A DNA stretch of 64,000 nt from Listeria swaminathanii (GTDB lineage: Bacteria > Bacillota > Bacilli > Lactobacillales > Listeriaceae): NCBI RefSeq assembly GCF_014229645.1, contig NZ_JAATOD010000005.1:1-64000 (forward strand), read 5' to 3'. This document shows, in pieces, positions 16,431 through 26,602 of this stretch. Each line of letters opens with the position of its first letter. The stretch's first letter is position 1. The notes under the pieces are model-generated. The model had not been told where the DNA came from and did no database searches. It worked only from the letters and a program-made list of their open reading frames with translations. The position numbers and the translations under genes are program-made.

Positions 16431-17639
16431 ATGGAAAATTGGAAGAAAAATTTGTATGTCGTCTGGGTAGGCTGTTTTCTGACCGGGACCGGATTGAATT
16501 TAATCATGCCATTTTTACCATTATATATTGAAGAATTAGGCGTACATAATCCGGATCAAGTAAGTATGTGGTCAGGGATTGCGCTCAGCTCGACCTTTTT
16601 AGTATCTGCTATTATGTCGCCAATCTGGGGCAAACTAGCAGACCAAAAAGGACGTAGAATTATGCTTCTGCGCGCTGCTTTAGGAATGGCGATTGCGATG
16701 ATTTTGATGGGACTAGTAAGCAATGTGTATCAATTTGTTGGTTTACGCTTATTGATGGGTGTTTTCTCAGGATATATTTCGACGGCAAATGCGCTTGTTG
16801 CCACACAAGTTCCTCGTCATCGCAGTGGCTGGGCTCTTGGTGCGCTATCAACGGCGGCGGTATCAGGCGTATTAATCGGCCCACTAATTGGTGGGGCTTT
16901 ATCGGACGCATTTGGGGTTAGACCAGTGTTTTATATTACTGGCGCGCTCCTTTTAGGTAGTTTTTTCCTAACGCTTTTCTTTGTAAAAGAGAAATTCACA
17001 CCGGTAGAGAAGAAGGAAATGCGGTCAGGGAAAGAGGTTTTCTTGGCACTTAAAAATCCTGGCTTAATTATTTCGCTGTTCATTACGACGATGATGATTC
17101 AAATCGCGTCCAACTCAGTGAACCCAATTTTGACATTATACGTACGGGATTTAGCGGGAAATGCGCAGAACATTGCTTTTATTAGTGGGATGATTGCTTC
17201 GGTTCCCGGGGTCGCAGCGCTCATTGCGGCACCGCGACTTGGCAGATGGGGTGACCGAATTGGCTCGGAGCGAATCTTATTAGGCGCACTCATCGGATCA
17301 ATGCTACTCCAAATACCAATGGCCTTCGCGCAGAACCCACTGCAACTCGGCATTTTGCGTTTCTTACTAGGACTTACAGACGGCGCCTTACTCCCAGCAG
17401 TTCAATCGCTACTTACGAAAAATACGCCGCGCGAGGTGTCCGGTCGAATTTTTGGGTATAATCAATCGTTTCAATATATCGGGAATGTTATCGGACCGCT
17501 TGTTGGATCAAGTGTAGCGGCTCATTTTGGTTACGGGGATGTCTTCCTTGTAGTTGCTGGTTTTATTTTTATCAATGTACTAATTAGTTTTTATTTCAAC
17601 CGAAAAATGCATAGAGAGAAGGGAAATCATGCCAACTGA
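16431..17639 (+). CDS. MFS multidrug efflux transporter
   Basis: 402 residues with 12 predicted membrane helices. The loop 2-3 motif of the major facilitator superfamily is visible as [14 protein letters not shown], and the motif C region of drug/proton antiporters as [17 protein letters not shown]. It resembles the DHA1 family members Bmr, NorA and YttB. AGGTGG lies before the ATG at 16431. The next gene overlaps its end by 11 bases. Substrates cannot be told from sequence. Confidence 0.88.
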   Translation: MENWKKNLYVVWVGCFLTGTGLNLIMPFLPLYIEELGVHNPDQVSMWSGIALSSTFLVSAIMSPIWGKLADQKGRRIMLLRAALGMAIAMILMGLVSNVYQFVGLRLLMGVFSGYISTANALVATQVPRHRSGWALGALSTAAVSGVLIGPLIGGALSDAFGVRPVFYITGALLLGSFFLTLFFVKEKFTPVEKKEMRSGKEVFLALKNPGLIISLFITTMMIQIASNSVNPILTLYVRDLAGNAQNIAFISGMIASVPGVAALIAAPRLGRWGDRIGSERILLGALIGSMLLQIPMAFAQNPLQLGILRFLLGLTDGALLPAVQSLLTKNTPREVSGRIFGYNQSFQYIGNVIGPLVGSSVAAHFGYGDVFLVVAGFIFINVLISFYFNRKMHREKGNHAN

Positions 17640-17907
17640 TCTAATAAAATTACCAGGAATAGGTAAAAAAATGGTACTGATGTTAAACGAAATCGGGATT
17701 GAAGAGATTGCGGATTTAAAAGGAAAGAATCCACTCGAATTATATGAAGATACTTGCGATAAGCGCGGTGAGCGAATGGATCCTTGTGTGCTATATACGT
17801 ATCGTTGTGCGGTTTATACGGCGGAAACCAAGGAAGACGAGCAAGAAGCTGAGTTGCGAAAATGGTGGAGTTGGAAAGATAAACAACATACAAATGAAAG
17901 GAATTGA
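17629..17907 (+). CDS. Helix-hairpin-helix protein, Cdd1 ('pathogenicity locus') family
   Basis: 92 residues. The N-terminal [20 protein letters not shown] is a helix-hairpin-helix (GIGK) that commonly binds DNA backbone, followed by [19 protein letters not shown] and a basic-acidic tail. This is the pattern of the Cdd1 family (PF11731), found next to varied genes and without a proven role. It overlaps the MFS gene by 11 bases and precedes the sirtuin gene by four, so the three form one transcription unit. Confidence 0.78.
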   Translation: MPTDLIKLPGIGKKMVLMLNEIGIEEIADLKGKNPLELYEDTCDKRGERMDPCVLYTYRCAVYTAETKEDEQEAELRKWWSWKDKQHTNERN

Positions 17908-17911
17908 AAGA

Positions 17912-18601
17912 ATGAATAATTTGAATGAAGCGATTAAGCAAGCGGAACATATTGTTTTTCTGACTGGGGCTGGCGTTTCTGTAGCTTCAGGAATTCCGGA
18001 CTATCGGTCAAAAAACGGCTTATATGCGGGGATGAATAGCCCTGAGTATATGCTGAGCCATACTTGCCTTGTGCGCGAACCCGAGAAATTTTATCAATTT
18101 GTTACGGAAAATATGTATTATCCGGATGCTATGCCTAATGCAATCCATACGAAAATGGCTGAACTTGAGGCGGCAAAGAACGTTACAATCATTACGCAAA
18201 ATATTGATGGTCTCCATGAAAAAGCGGGTTCCAAAAAAGTAGTGAATTTCCACGGGAGTTTATATCAGTGCTATTGCCAAAAATGCGGCATGAGCGTTGC
18301 AGCGGAAGATTATTTGAAATCGGATATTCATGCAAATTGCGGTGGAGTCATTCGGCCGGATGTGGTGCTTTACGAAGAAGCAATTCCAGAAGATGCGATA
18401 GATCAGTCACTCACAGCTATTAGGCAAGCAGATTTGATTGTAATTGTGGGGACTTCTTTCCGAGTGAGCCCATTTTGCAATTTAACCGATTATCGAAATA
18501 AAAAAGCACGAATTTTTGCTGTGAATAAAGAGCGAATTTCACTTCCGTATCCGTTTGAAATGATGGAAAATGACGCGGTGAAAGTTTTTGCGGAAATGTG
18601 A
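17912..18601 (+). CDS. Sir2-family NAD-dependent protein deacylase
   Basis: 229 residues from ATG 17912, which has AAAGGAATTG upstream; longer in-frame versions run into the preceding gene. Sirtuin motifs are GAGVSVASGIPDYRS, TQNIDGLHEKAG, the catalytic histidine in NFHGS and GTSFRVSPF. Sirtuins remove acyl groups from lysines using NAD. The zinc site is unusual: CQKC is followed after some 17 residues by H-x2-C (HANC) where C-x2-C is usual, so one zinc ligand may be histidine. Otherwise a standard short bacterial sirtuin. Confidence 0.9.
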   Translation: MNNLNEAIKQAEHIVFLTGAGVSVASGIPDYRSKNGLYAGMNSPEYMLSHTCLVREPEKFYQFVTENMYYPDAMPNAIHTKMAELEAAKNVTIITQNIDGLHEKAGSKKVVNFHGSLYQCYCQKCGMSVAAEDYLKSDIHANCGGVIRPDVVLYEEAIPEDAIDQSLTAIRQADLIVIVGTSFRVSPFCNLTDYRNKKARIFAVNKERISLPYPFEMMENDAVKVFAEM

Positions 18602-18717
18602 AACCTTGCAGTAATGGGGGCGGCGTGATAAAATTTTCTTAACCGGCAAGTGTCCGGAATATTTAGAGGAAATGATTATTCGTTTTCTCGATGAAAATAA
18701 GGAGTGGAGAGTTCCAT

Positions 18718-20052
18718 ATGAACCCTGACCCCGAGAGTCAGCAGATTATCTTGCAGTTAATTCTTATTGTTGTGTTGACCATGCTCAACGCATTCTTTGC
18801 CTCAGCAGAGATGGCCCTTGTATCACTGAACAAAAACCGCGTGAAAAGCCAAGCAGAAACAGGCGATAAAAAAGCCGTTATGCTCGCTAAACTCGTGGAT
18901 GATCCAAGTAAATTTCTTGCTACAATCCAAGTTGGTATTACGCTTGCTGGGTTCTTCTCCAGTGCGTCAGCCGCGACTAGCATTGCGACTAGACTTGAAT
19001 CGGTTTTTGGTGGAAGTAGTTTTGCGAAAGAGTTATCCATTATTGTCGTAACGATTGTGTTGTCTTACATCACATTAGTTTTCGGCGAGCTTTATCCAAA
19101 ACGTTTAGCACTCCAAAAATCAGAAAAAATTGCACGTGTTTCTGTACGACCAATTATGGCAGTTGGCGTTGTGCTTCGTCCGTTCGTAAAATTCTTATCT
19201 TTTTCAACAGACATTCTGGTCAAATTAACGAGAATGGAGAAAAATACCGATAATGAAAAAATGACACGGGAAGAAATGCAGCTACTAATTGAAACCGGTC
19301 GACGTGACGGTGTAATTGAGGTAGAAGAATTACAAATGCTTCGTGGTGTATTTGAAATGGACAATAAATATGCGCGTGAAGTAATGGTGCCACGAACAGA
19401 TGCGTTTATGGTTGATGCCGAAACAGAATCGGAAGCGCTTTGTGACGCATTATTAAATGAGAATTTTTCAAGAGTTCCCGTCTATACTGGCGATCAGGAC
19501 TCTGTGCTGGGTATTCTGCATATGAAAGATTTCTTTGCGGAAGCGAGAAAGTCAGGTTTTGAAAACATCCATGTGAAGTCGCTCGTTAAAGATGCGTATT
19601 TTGCACAAGAGACGATGTTTATTGATGACCTACTGAAAAATATGCAAAGAACAAGAAACCAAATGGCGATTTTAATGGATGAATATGGTGGCGTTGCAGG
19701 TATTGTCACTGTAGAAGATTTATTAGAAGAAATTGTTGGTGAAATTGACGATGAAAATGATGTGTTTTCGGATGAAGTAAAGAAAATCGATGATAATACA
19801 TTTATTGTTGAAGGCCGCATGCCGCTTGATGATTTTAATAAAATGTTTCACGTGGAACTTCCATCACGTGGGGTAGATACTGTAGCTGGGTTTGTGCTTA
19901 CCTTAACTGGAACAATTCCAGAAGAAGATGATGAAGTCGTGGTAGAATATGGCGTGCTTCGATTCACAGTAGAAGAAATGAATGATGCCAGATTGGTTTC
20001 TGTGCGTGTGGAGAAAGATATTCAAACACGCGAATTGGAGCAGATGGCTTAA
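18718..20052 (+). CDS. HlyC/CorC-family membrane protein with CBS pair
   Basis: 444 residues. ATG 18718 is chosen because GGAG lies about nine bases upstream. An N-terminal DUF21 membrane domain (about 1-190, with FFASAEMALVSLNKNRVK and a GELYPKRLALQ loop) is followed by two CBS domains (about 210-340) and the small CorC_HlyC domain. Family members (CNNM/CorC, B. subtilis YrkA, YhdP) are linked to magnesium or cobalt efflux; the old name hemolysin is misleading. A parS site is embedded in the CorC domain at MFHVEL. Confidence 0.88.
   Translation: MNPDPESQQIILQLILIVVLTMLNAFFASAEMALVSLNKNRVKSQAETGDKKAVMLAKLVDDPSKFLATIQVGITLAGFFSSASAATSIATRLESVFGGSSFAKELSIIVVTIVLSYITLVFGELYPKRLALQKSEKIARVSVRPIMAVGVVLRPFVKFLSFSTDILVKLTRMEKNTDNEKMTREEMQLLIETGRRDGVIEVEELQMLRGVFEMDNKYAREVMVPRTDAFMVDAETESEALCDALLNENFSRVPVYTGDQDSVLGILHMKDFFAEARKSGFENIHVKSLVKDAYFAQETMFIDDLLKNMQRTRNQMAILMDEYGGVAGIVTVEDLLEEIVGEIDDENDVFSDEVKKIDDNTFIVEGRMPLDDFNKMFHVELPSRGVDTVAGFVLTLTGTIPEEDDEVVVEYGVLRFTVEEMNDARLVSVRVEKDIQTRELEQMA
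19844..19859. promoter_or_regulatory. parS site 3, inside a coding region
   Basis: TGTTTCACGTGGAACT, 15 of 16 positions of the parS consensus, within the coding sequence of the CorC-type protein. parS sites inside genes are known in Bacillus. Confidence 0.75.
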
Positions 20053-20061
20053 AGATAAAAT

Positions 20062-20098
20062 AAAAGTGCGGTGGGAGAAATCTATCCGCACTTTTTTC
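20062..20098 (+). terminator. Terminator after the CorC-type gene
   Basis: AAAAGTGCGG (20062-20071) pairs with CCGCACTTTT and ends in T's. Confidence 0.8.
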
Positions 20099-20118
20099 TT
20101 AGGAATGAGGTTTTTAAA

Positions 20119-21075
20119 ATGCCAAATATTAAAGAAATAGCCAAATTAGCAGGAGTTTCAGTGACGACAGTGTCGCGTGTGCTTAATAATCATCCATATG
20201 TTGCGGAGGAAAAAAGAGCCCGTGTGCAAGCTGTTATCGATGAATTAGACTATTCTCCTAACCGTAACGCCATGGATTTAGCACGTGGTAAAACAAATAC
20301 GGTTGGCGTGATTATACCTTATAATGATCATCCGTGGTTTGACAAAATTGTGAATGGTATTTTGGAAGCAGCTTTTAAAAACCGTTATTCGGTGACACTT
20401 TTTCCAACAGGATATGATCCGAAAGAAGAAGAAAAGTACTTGATGCGCCTCAAAACGAAGCAGGTGGATGGCTTGATTATTACTTCGCGTGCTAATAATT
20501 GGGATGTGATTTTACCGTATTTGGCGTATGGACCAATTATTGCGTGTGAGTATGTGGAATCTAAAGAGATATCGTGTTCTTATATTGACCGCGTGAAGGC
20601 GTACCGGGCTGGATTTCAATTTTTGCAAGAAGAAGGTTATAAAAAAGTGGCGTTCACAGCTGGGCGGGCATCGCGTGAAAGTACGAGTACATATGGGAAA
20701 ATTAATGCCTATGAGCAGGTGTTTGGCCCGGTTGGCGAAAATCGTTTTTTAAGTGAATGTTATACGCTGGAAGATGGTTTGAAGGCCGGTGAATATTTTT
20801 TTGCGGATGGAAAAGATTGGCCTGATGCGATTTATGCAAATGGGGACGAGGTTGCGGCGGGCGTTATGTATCACGTCAAAAAGCTCGGTTTGCGCGTGCC
20901 GGAAGATGTTGCTATTTTAGGACAAGAAAATCTCCCAATTGGTAAGGCGCTAGAGATCACGACGCTCGATCATCACCTGAAAAAATTGGGAGAAAATGCT
21001 TTTACTATTTTCGAACAAGGTAAATTACAAAGAATTAAAGTGGAACATGAGTTGATTAAAAGAAAAACAGTTTGA
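20119..21075 (+). CDS. LacI/GalR-family repressor
   Basis: 318 residues from ATG 20119 (the longer frame from 20071 starts inside the terminator). The N-terminal LacI helix-turn-helix reads IKEIAKLAGVSVTTVSRVLN, followed by the hinge helix and a periplasmic-binding-protein-like sensor with TVGVIIPYNDHPWFDKIVNG. Its stop lies four bases from the stop of the convergent glycerate kinase gene, with no room for a terminator between them. It is a candidate regulator of the neighbouring sugar-glycerate operon; the effector is unknown. Confidence 0.88.
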   Translation: MPNIKEIAKLAGVSVTTVSRVLNNHPYVAEEKRARVQAVIDELDYSPNRNAMDLARGKTNTVGVIIPYNDHPWFDKIVNGILEAAFKNRYSVTLFPTGYDPKEEEKYLMRLKTKQVDGLIITSRANNWDVILPYLAYGPIIACEYVESKEISCSYIDRVKAYRAGFQFLQEEGYKKVAFTAGRASRESTSTYGKINAYEQVFGPVGENRFLSECYTLEDGLKAGEYFFADGKDWPDAIYANGDEVAAGVMYHVKKLGLRVPEDVAILGQENLPIGKALEITTLDHHLKKLGENAFTIFEQGKLQRIKVEHELIKRKTV

Positions 21076-21079
21076 AAAA

Positions 21080-22213
21080 CTAGTTACCTACTAAAGTTAG
21101 TTTAGCGATGTTTTCTGCGGTGCGTTCGAGATTTTTCGTCGTATTTTCGAAAAGGGTAGGTAAATCAGTTATTTCCGGGATGTTGGGAAAGAAAGCATCG
21201 ATGCCGTGTTGTTGAGCGACGTCGGTTTCGAGCGCAAGGCTGCCGACGATTGCTAGTACGAAGCAGCCTTGTTTTTTTGCTTCTTGCGCGATTTGAACGG
21301 GGATTTTGCCCATCATAGATTGCTTGTCCATTCGTCCTTCGCCAACAATGACGATATCGGCGCCTTTCATTTTATCTTTCATATTAGAAAGTTCCATAAC
21401 AAGAGCTGAACCGCTTAACACGTCTGCGTTTAGGAAAGTCATTAATCCAGCAGCGATACCACCAGCGGCCCCAGCTCCTTTTTTTGTAGTGATTTTTTGA
21501 GAAGAAATTTGATCTAGCTGGGCTCCGTAATTCTGCATGGCGTTTTCTAGTTGAACGAGCATAGCGGGTGTGGCGCCTTTTTGAGCACCGAAGACAAATG
21601 TTGCGCCATTTTCGCCGAGAAGTGGGTTCGTTACATCGCAAGCTATTTGGAATTGGATGTTTTTAAGCATTGGGTGAAGGTTGCTAGCATCAATGGAGGC
21701 TAACTCTTGCAAATGAACACCACCGGGCGGGATAGGTTGTTTGTTTTTATCTAAAAGTGCCACGCCTAATGCTTGGAGTAAGCCTGCGCCGCCATCGTTT
21801 GTGCCACTTCCGCCGAGTCCGATAATGATTTTTTGGACATTGTGTTGAAGTGCCGCCAAAATTAATTCACCAACGCCAGTAGATGTTGCCAAGGCTGGAT
21901 TACGTTCTGCTACTGGGACTAAATCCAAGCCAATCGTGTTGGCAGACTCAATAATGGCGGTTTTTTGACTGACATGAATACCATAAGATGCCGTTATTTT
22001 GTGGCCATTAAGGCTGGTTACTTCTGCTTGGAACAATTCCACATCAGCGGACTGACTTAAAACAGTAAGAAAACCTTCACCCCCGTCAGAAACAGGGGCA
22101 AGGCTAATTTGATCGGCTGGACGCACTTTCTTCCAGCCTTTTTGTATGGCATTTGCTACCTCAACTGCAGTAGCGCTCTCTTTGAATGAATCGGGTGCGA
22201 TGACAATTTTCAT
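21080..22213 (-). CDS. glxK: Glycerate kinase (GlxK/GarK family)
   Basis: 377 residues, the usual length for PF02595 glycerate kinases. It begins MKIVIAPDSFKESATAVEVA and carries PVSDGGEGF, IGLGGSGTNDGGAGLL, GAGAAGGIAAGL and VGEGRMDKQS, all diagnostic. It phosphorylates D-glycerate, normally to 2-phosphoglycerate, feeding lower glycolysis. The ATG overlaps the stop of the GH13 gene by four bases, so it belongs to the same operon and would consume the glycerate released by the two upstream glycosidase-type enzymes. Confidence 0.93.
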   Translation of the reverse strand: MKIVIAPDSFKESATAVEVANAIQKGWKKVRPADQISLAPVSDGGEGFLTVLSQSADVELFQAEVTSLNGHKITASYGIHVSQKTAIIESANTIGLDLVPVAERNPALATSTGVGELILAALQHNVQKIIIGLGGSGTNDGGAGLLQALGVALLDKNKQPIPPGGVHLQELASIDASNLHPMLKNIQFQIACDVTNPLLGENGATFVFGAQKGATPAMLVQLENAMQNYGAQLDQISSQKITTKKGAGAAGGIAAGLMTFLNADVLSGSALVMELSNMKDKMKGADIVIVGEGRMDKQSMMGKIPVQIAQEAKKQGCFVLAIVGSLALETDVAQQHGIDAFFPNIPEITDLPTLFENTTKNLERTAENIAKLTLVGN

Positions 22214-23892
22214 TGGCGGTCCTTCTTAATCCAGACAACTTCATACGCAGTTAATTCAAGCTCACTCGTAACGGGTTGATTGGTTAATAAATTCGTTCCG
22301 GAGAAAGTTAGGTTTTTGCTGATATTTTGAGAAGTGACATTGATAATCCCGTAAATACATTCTGTCTCAGATACTCGTTTTATCGCAAAAACATCGGATC
22401 CTAAGTCTAAAATTTCTTGAGTTGCAAATGGTGAAAAGGCAGTGTGATTCCGTCTGATTTGTACTAATTTTTTCAAGGATGTAAAAATCGTTTGGCGATA
22501 AGAGTCTGATTCAAGTTCACGCGCTAGTTGGTTTTTCTCCAGTTTTTCGCGGTTGATTCGGCGTTTAATGCCAGATTCTTCGTAACCAATCAGGTCATTT
22601 TTAGAGCCTAATAGTGAATGATAATAAATCGCTGGGACGCCTTGAAGTGTGAGTAAAATACTGTGAGCAGCGATAATTTTTTTCGTTACGAGTTCTTCGG
22701 TTGTGTCTTCCTCAAGGTTTTGCAGGGCTTCACCGTAGTTAATATTAAGCTCATATACGGACTGCGTGCCATCTGCATTATCTTTGTAGGAAACTTGCCC
22801 GCCGTTTTGAACCGCTTTTTGGACAAGAGAATTGATTTCTTCGTCGGAAAGGATTCCAGTCGCTGGGCGCATACCAATGCCATCGTGACTTGCTAGGAAG
22901 TTAAAATAAGTCGCTGTGCTAGAAACTTGGGAAATGGATTTTGCCCACGTCGAAAGTTTGGTTGCATCATGACAAGTAAACGTATGAAGTACAAGTGGCG
23001 GAAGCGGGAACTGATAAACCATATTCGCTTCATTTTCCCCGTCGCCAAAATAGCTAATATTTTCTTCATGAGGGACATTGGTTTCTGTGATAATTTGCAG
23101 ATTTGGATATAGTTCATCAATCAATAGACGCCAAAGTGAAATGATTTCATGGGTTTCGGGCAGGTGCATGCAAGTAGTGCCAGATGTTTTCCACAAAAAT
23201 CCAATCGCATCAAGACGAATGCTTGTGGCCTGTTTGGATGCATAGAAAAGCAGTACATCTGTTAAGGCGACGAGGCAATCGATATTACGAACGTTTAAAT
23301 CTAACTGATCTTCGCTAAAAGTAGTCCAAAGCTCTTTGTCGTTTTCGTATGTGTGAAACAGCGGAGAAGTCCGCGGACGAGTCACATTTTTATAATCAAA
23401 TTGGCTATCTTTTTCAATGAAAAATTGATTGTATGGCGCTTCATTGTTAGCGAATCGTTTGAACCAATCACTTGATTTGGACATGTGATTGGCTACGAAA
23501 TCAAGCATCACCCGGAAGTTCTCGGACATTTTTTGAACGTCATCCCAGTCGCCAAGCTGTTCGTCAATTTGCTTATAATCGGTTACAGAAAAGCCGTCAT
23601 CTGACGTACTCGGGAAAATTGGCAGCAAGTGGACGTCTGTTATAACATCTTGCGCGTATTCTTGGAGGAACTCATTTAATGTTTGTAACGGATGCTTGTT
23701 TTTTTCGAAAATGCTGTCGCCATAGGCAATAAGATAGACGTTTTTTTCGGAAATAGTATCAATGGGACCACGCGAGTTATTGGAATAGCTTTCGGCACAT
23801 GCGAGCAATTTTTCCAAGTAGGCGGGCTGGTAAGCAGCTTGATAAATTTTTCTTAGTTTTACTTCTATTTGATTAACCAGTTCGGATTGCAT
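22210..23892 (-). CDS. GH13_18 phosphorylase, probably glucosylglycerate phosphorylase
   Basis: 560 residues, longer than true sucrose phosphorylases (about 490-500) and close to the glucosylglycerate phosphorylases of the same subfamily, such as E. coli YcjM. The catalytic nucleophile lies in SIRLDAIGFLWK, the acid-base glutamate in IITETNVPHEEN and the transition-state pair in FLASHDGIGMRP. It would split a glucoside with phosphate to glucose 1-phosphate. The adjacent glycerate kinase and mannosylglycerate-type PTS and hydrolase favour glucosylglycerate as substrate. That substrate is an inference from context. Confidence 0.82.
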   Translation of the reverse strand: MQSELVNQIEVKLRKIYQAAYQPAYLEKLLACAESYSNNSRGPIDTISEKNVYLIAYGDSIFEKNKHPLQTLNEFLQEYAQDVITDVHLLPIFPSTSDDGFSVTDYKQIDEQLGDWDDVQKMSENFRVMLDFVANHMSKSSDWFKRFANNEAPYNQFFIEKDSQFDYKNVTRPRTSPLFHTYENDKELWTTFSEDQLDLNVRNIDCLVALTDVLLFYASKQATSIRLDAIGFLWKTSGTTCMHLPETHEIISLWRLLIDELYPNLQIITETNVPHEENISYFGDGENEANMVYQFPLPPLVLHTFTCHDATKLSTWAKSISQVSSTATYFNFLASHDGIGMRPATGILSDEEINSLVQKAVQNGGQVSYKDNADGTQSVYELNINYGEALQNLEEDTTEELVTKKIIAAHSILLTLQGVPAIYYHSLLGSKNDLIGYEESGIKRRINREKLEKNQLARELESDSYRQTIFTSLKKLVQIRRNHTAFSPFATQEILDLGSDVFAIKRVSETECIYGIINVTSQNISKNLTFSGTNLLTNQPVTSELELTAYEVVWIKKDRQ

Positions 23893-23893
23893 A

Positions 23894-26542
23894 TTATTCT
23901 CCTTCCACCAAAATAGTTACAAATCCTTTTTTAGGAATACAGATAGTATTTTCTTTTAGTTCTGAGATTTTTTCTTCAGCTAGCGAAACTTCGAAGCTTG
24001 AAGCGGTAGTTGTCCAGCGAACCGTTTCTTCCGTATCAGCTGGGTTAAACAGGCGGATAATTGTGCCTGTGCCATCCCATGATTTTTTGCAAGTGCTCAT
24101 AAATACATTCGGATTATCTATTTCAAAGATAGAATTTTGAGCTGGCAAACGGTCGATTGGATAATCTACTTCAAAACGTTCTAGGCGCTCTTCAAACGTG
24201 TTTAGGTTTTGCAGGTGATAGGTTTCTGTATGTCCTTCGAAAATGTTTGCTTGTGTGAATAGCTTTTGGTCATTTAATTGCTCGGCTTGCACATAGATAG
24301 CATATTCGAAAATCATTTCTTCGAGCATTTGTCCATCTGGTGTAGGAACGACTTTGTTATTAATACCAGAAGCACGACCTGGGCGCCACATTAGATCATC
24401 TTTTCCAAGCAAACCATTACTTCTGAAAAGCGTCAAAGCGATTTCAGCGGTTTTCGGTAAGATTTCATATTCTTTAATACCGCCAACTAACAAAGCAAGT
24501 GTTGCGTCTTCTTCGGAAACAGCGACAATATTTTCAACTGGGAAAATCGGCACAGGAGCTTCAACGAATTTTTCCTCACGCCAGTTTGCTAGGTAAGGGT
24601 TTGTGACGCTGCGTTTCATAAGGCTATAACCTTGGTCTGCGTAAGAAAACTTAGGCTCAGCGACATTTGTTTTAATCAGGGCTCTAATGCGGTGATCTTT
24701 TACTTTATTGTCAATTGTATGACGCACGCGAACAAATTCTTCGCCATCAAAAAGTTCAATTTCTGTTAAAATTTCAACTGTTTCTGTATTTGTTTTTTGC
24801 GCACGGGCTTCTAAATCTTTTGGAACTAAAGCAGTATGTTTTAACATCATTTTGCTATATAGATGATTTTTTTCAACGGTTAGTAATTCGCTTGTTTCGA
24901 TATAAATAGCTTTGTCGCCTTTAAGTGGAGAGAAGTCAAAAGAGTCCCCGGCATCAGCCACATTTTCGAAGCGAATGAGGTCATTTATAATGCTTTGTTG
25001 TTCTTTATTTAAAAGATTGATTTTCCCGTTTTCGAATTGAACAATGATTTTTTCATTTTCAATGGTTTGTTTCGAAGTGCTGATTAATTGGTCCATCTCT
25101 GTAGTGACTGGTTTCACTTGCAATGTTGTGTAACCAAGTGCAGGGATTAGGCCGCTTTTTAGGTAGATTTCTGTACGATAATAATCAGGAACAGCGACTT
25201 CTTTTTCGCCTTTTGCTGTTACGATAACTTTCCGTCCACCGTCTAGTTTCTCTTGGTGAACTACGCTGAAAGTAACTTCCGCGTCACCGGAGAACAGTTG
25301 GAATGATTTTTCAGGCGTGAATAATGTTAGTTTTGCAGTTCTTTCTTCTGGCACGGGATTAGTATTGAATAGTAGCGCAATGTTTTCATCGCCCATTTCC
25401 TGACTAACGGCTTTCGTGATTTGTTTTTTCAAAAGGTTAATCAAGCCATCTGTCATTCGAAGTGCGCTTGTCAGCCGAACGACGATATCGTGGTTCGCGT
25501 CATCTGAATTCGAAGCACCAATTCCGTTATGAGCATGGCTATCAAATAATTTTTTCCAAATGATATCTAACCAAGGTTTTGGATATTTGATTCCGAATTT
25601 GTTTGCCATTGTTGCAAGTGGTTCTAAAATGTTTACTAATCTATTTTCTACTAAGTAATTAAGGCGTTTAATATCATAGCGTTCTGAGCGGCATGTGTGA
25701 TGGATGCGCGATTTTTGGCAAGCAAGTAGTTCGCCAGTTATTTCGTTCGGGAAAGTAGAAGTCCAAGCATCATTCATAAATGCTTCGTAATCGGACAAAA
25801 TGAAGGTATATCCTAAGTCCATCTCGTTTAATTCCGCCACAATTTCTGGGAAGTTTTCGCGCACGAGTACTTGGTCACCGCCTGCTGGTAAAAGAAGGAC
25901 ATCTGTATGTGTGTTCATTTCAGCAAGTCGATCTAAAATAGGCAGAAGACGCGTTTCTACATAACTTTTTTCACTGCTTAAAAATTTACCGGGTCCATAA
26001 CCGAAGAAAATATTGTTGGTTGGGATGGACTTGTTATCCGGAGAAGTCCAGTGGAAGTTAAGATCGTCTTGAATTTGATCGTTATAAACACCACGTTGGA
26101 AAATGCTATGCTCCATGTTAAATGATTTATAAATGGCTGGCAGATAAGCATGTTGGCCAAAAATATCCGGGGAATAGCCAATGCTCATACTATGACCAAA
26201 TTCTTCCCCCATTTTATAACCATAAAGTAAGTTGCGGATAACAGCTTCTGTTTTAACTAACAGGCTATCGGTTTGCGTATACCAAGGGCCGACAAACAGA
26301 CGACGATCTTGGATAAGTTTTTGAACGCGCGCTTTATTTTCAGGACGAATGTCTAAATAACGCTCAATAACAGACATTTGGCCATCGAAAGAATAACTAG
26401 CAAAAGAATCTTTTGTTTCTAACACATTTAAAAGATAGTCTAAATTCTCAATTAATAAGATATTGGAATCTTCCATGGTGAAATACCATTCGTGATCCCA
26501 GTGGGAATGTGCAACAACATGTACAATTTTATTTTTTTTCAT
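23894..26542 (-). CDS. mngB: GH38 alpha-mannosidase, mannosylglycerate hydrolase-like
   Basis: 882 residues, close to E. coli MngB (877). Zinc ligands lie in VAHSHWDHEWYFT, the catalytic aspartate in GYSPDIFGQHAYLP, and a third metal-site histidine in DSHAHNGIGASNSDDANHD. MngB cleaves 2-O-(6-phospho-mannosyl)-glycerate to mannose 6-phosphate and glycerate; other GH38 enzymes trim mannans. The PTS permease just upstream, the glycerate kinase downstream and the matching length support a phospho-mannosylglycerate role. AGAGG lies before the ATG. Confidence 0.85.
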   Translation of the reverse strand: MKKNKIVHVVAHSHWDHEWYFTMEDSNILLIENLDYLLNVLETKDSFASYSFDGQMSVIERYLDIRPENKARVQKLIQDRRLFVGPWYTQTDSLLVKTEAVIRNLLYGYKMGEEFGHSMSIGYSPDIFGQHAYLPAIYKSFNMEHSIFQRGVYNDQIQDDLNFHWTSPDNKSIPTNNIFFGYGPGKFLSSEKSYVETRLLPILDRLAEMNTHTDVLLLPAGGDQVLVRENFPEIVAELNEMDLGYTFILSDYEAFMNDAWTSTFPNEITGELLACQKSRIHHTCRSERYDIKRLNYLVENRLVNILEPLATMANKFGIKYPKPWLDIIWKKLFDSHAHNGIGASNSDDANHDIVVRLTSALRMTDGLINLLKKQITKAVSQEMGDENIALLFNTNPVPEERTAKLTLFTPEKSFQLFSGDAEVTFSVVHQEKLDGGRKVIVTAKGEKEVAVPDYYRTEIYLKSGLIPALGYTTLQVKPVTTEMDQLISTSKQTIENEKIIVQFENGKINLLNKEQQSIINDLIRFENVADAGDSFDFSPLKGDKAIYIETSELLTVEKNHLYSKMMLKHTALVPKDLEARAQKTNTETVEILTEIELFDGEEFVRVRHTIDNKVKDHRIRALIKTNVAEPKFSYADQGYSLMKRSVTNPYLANWREEKFVEAPVPIFPVENIVAVSEEDATLALLVGGIKEYEILPKTAEIALTLFRSNGLLGKDDLMWRPGRASGINNKVVPTPDGQMLEEMIFEYAIYVQAEQLNDQKLFTQANIFEGHTETYHLQNLNTFEERLERFEVDYPIDRLPAQNSIFEIDNPNVFMSTCKKSWDGTGTIIRLFNPADTEETVRWTTTASSFEVSLAEEKISELKENTICIPKKGFVTILVEGE

Positions 26543-26564
26543 TTTAAAAACCTCTCAAATCAAG

Positions 26565-26592
26565 TGACAGGTACTAACGAGAGTACCTGTCA
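26565..26592 (-). repeat. Intercistronic hairpin between the PTS and GH38 genes
   Basis: TGACAGGTACT and AGTACCTGTCA form a perfect 11-bp stem with a six-base loop in the 60-base gap. No T-run follows on the minus strand, so it is more likely an mRNA-stabilising or processing hairpin than a terminator. Confidence 0.6.
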
Positions 26593-26602
26593 GCTTATTT
26601 AT

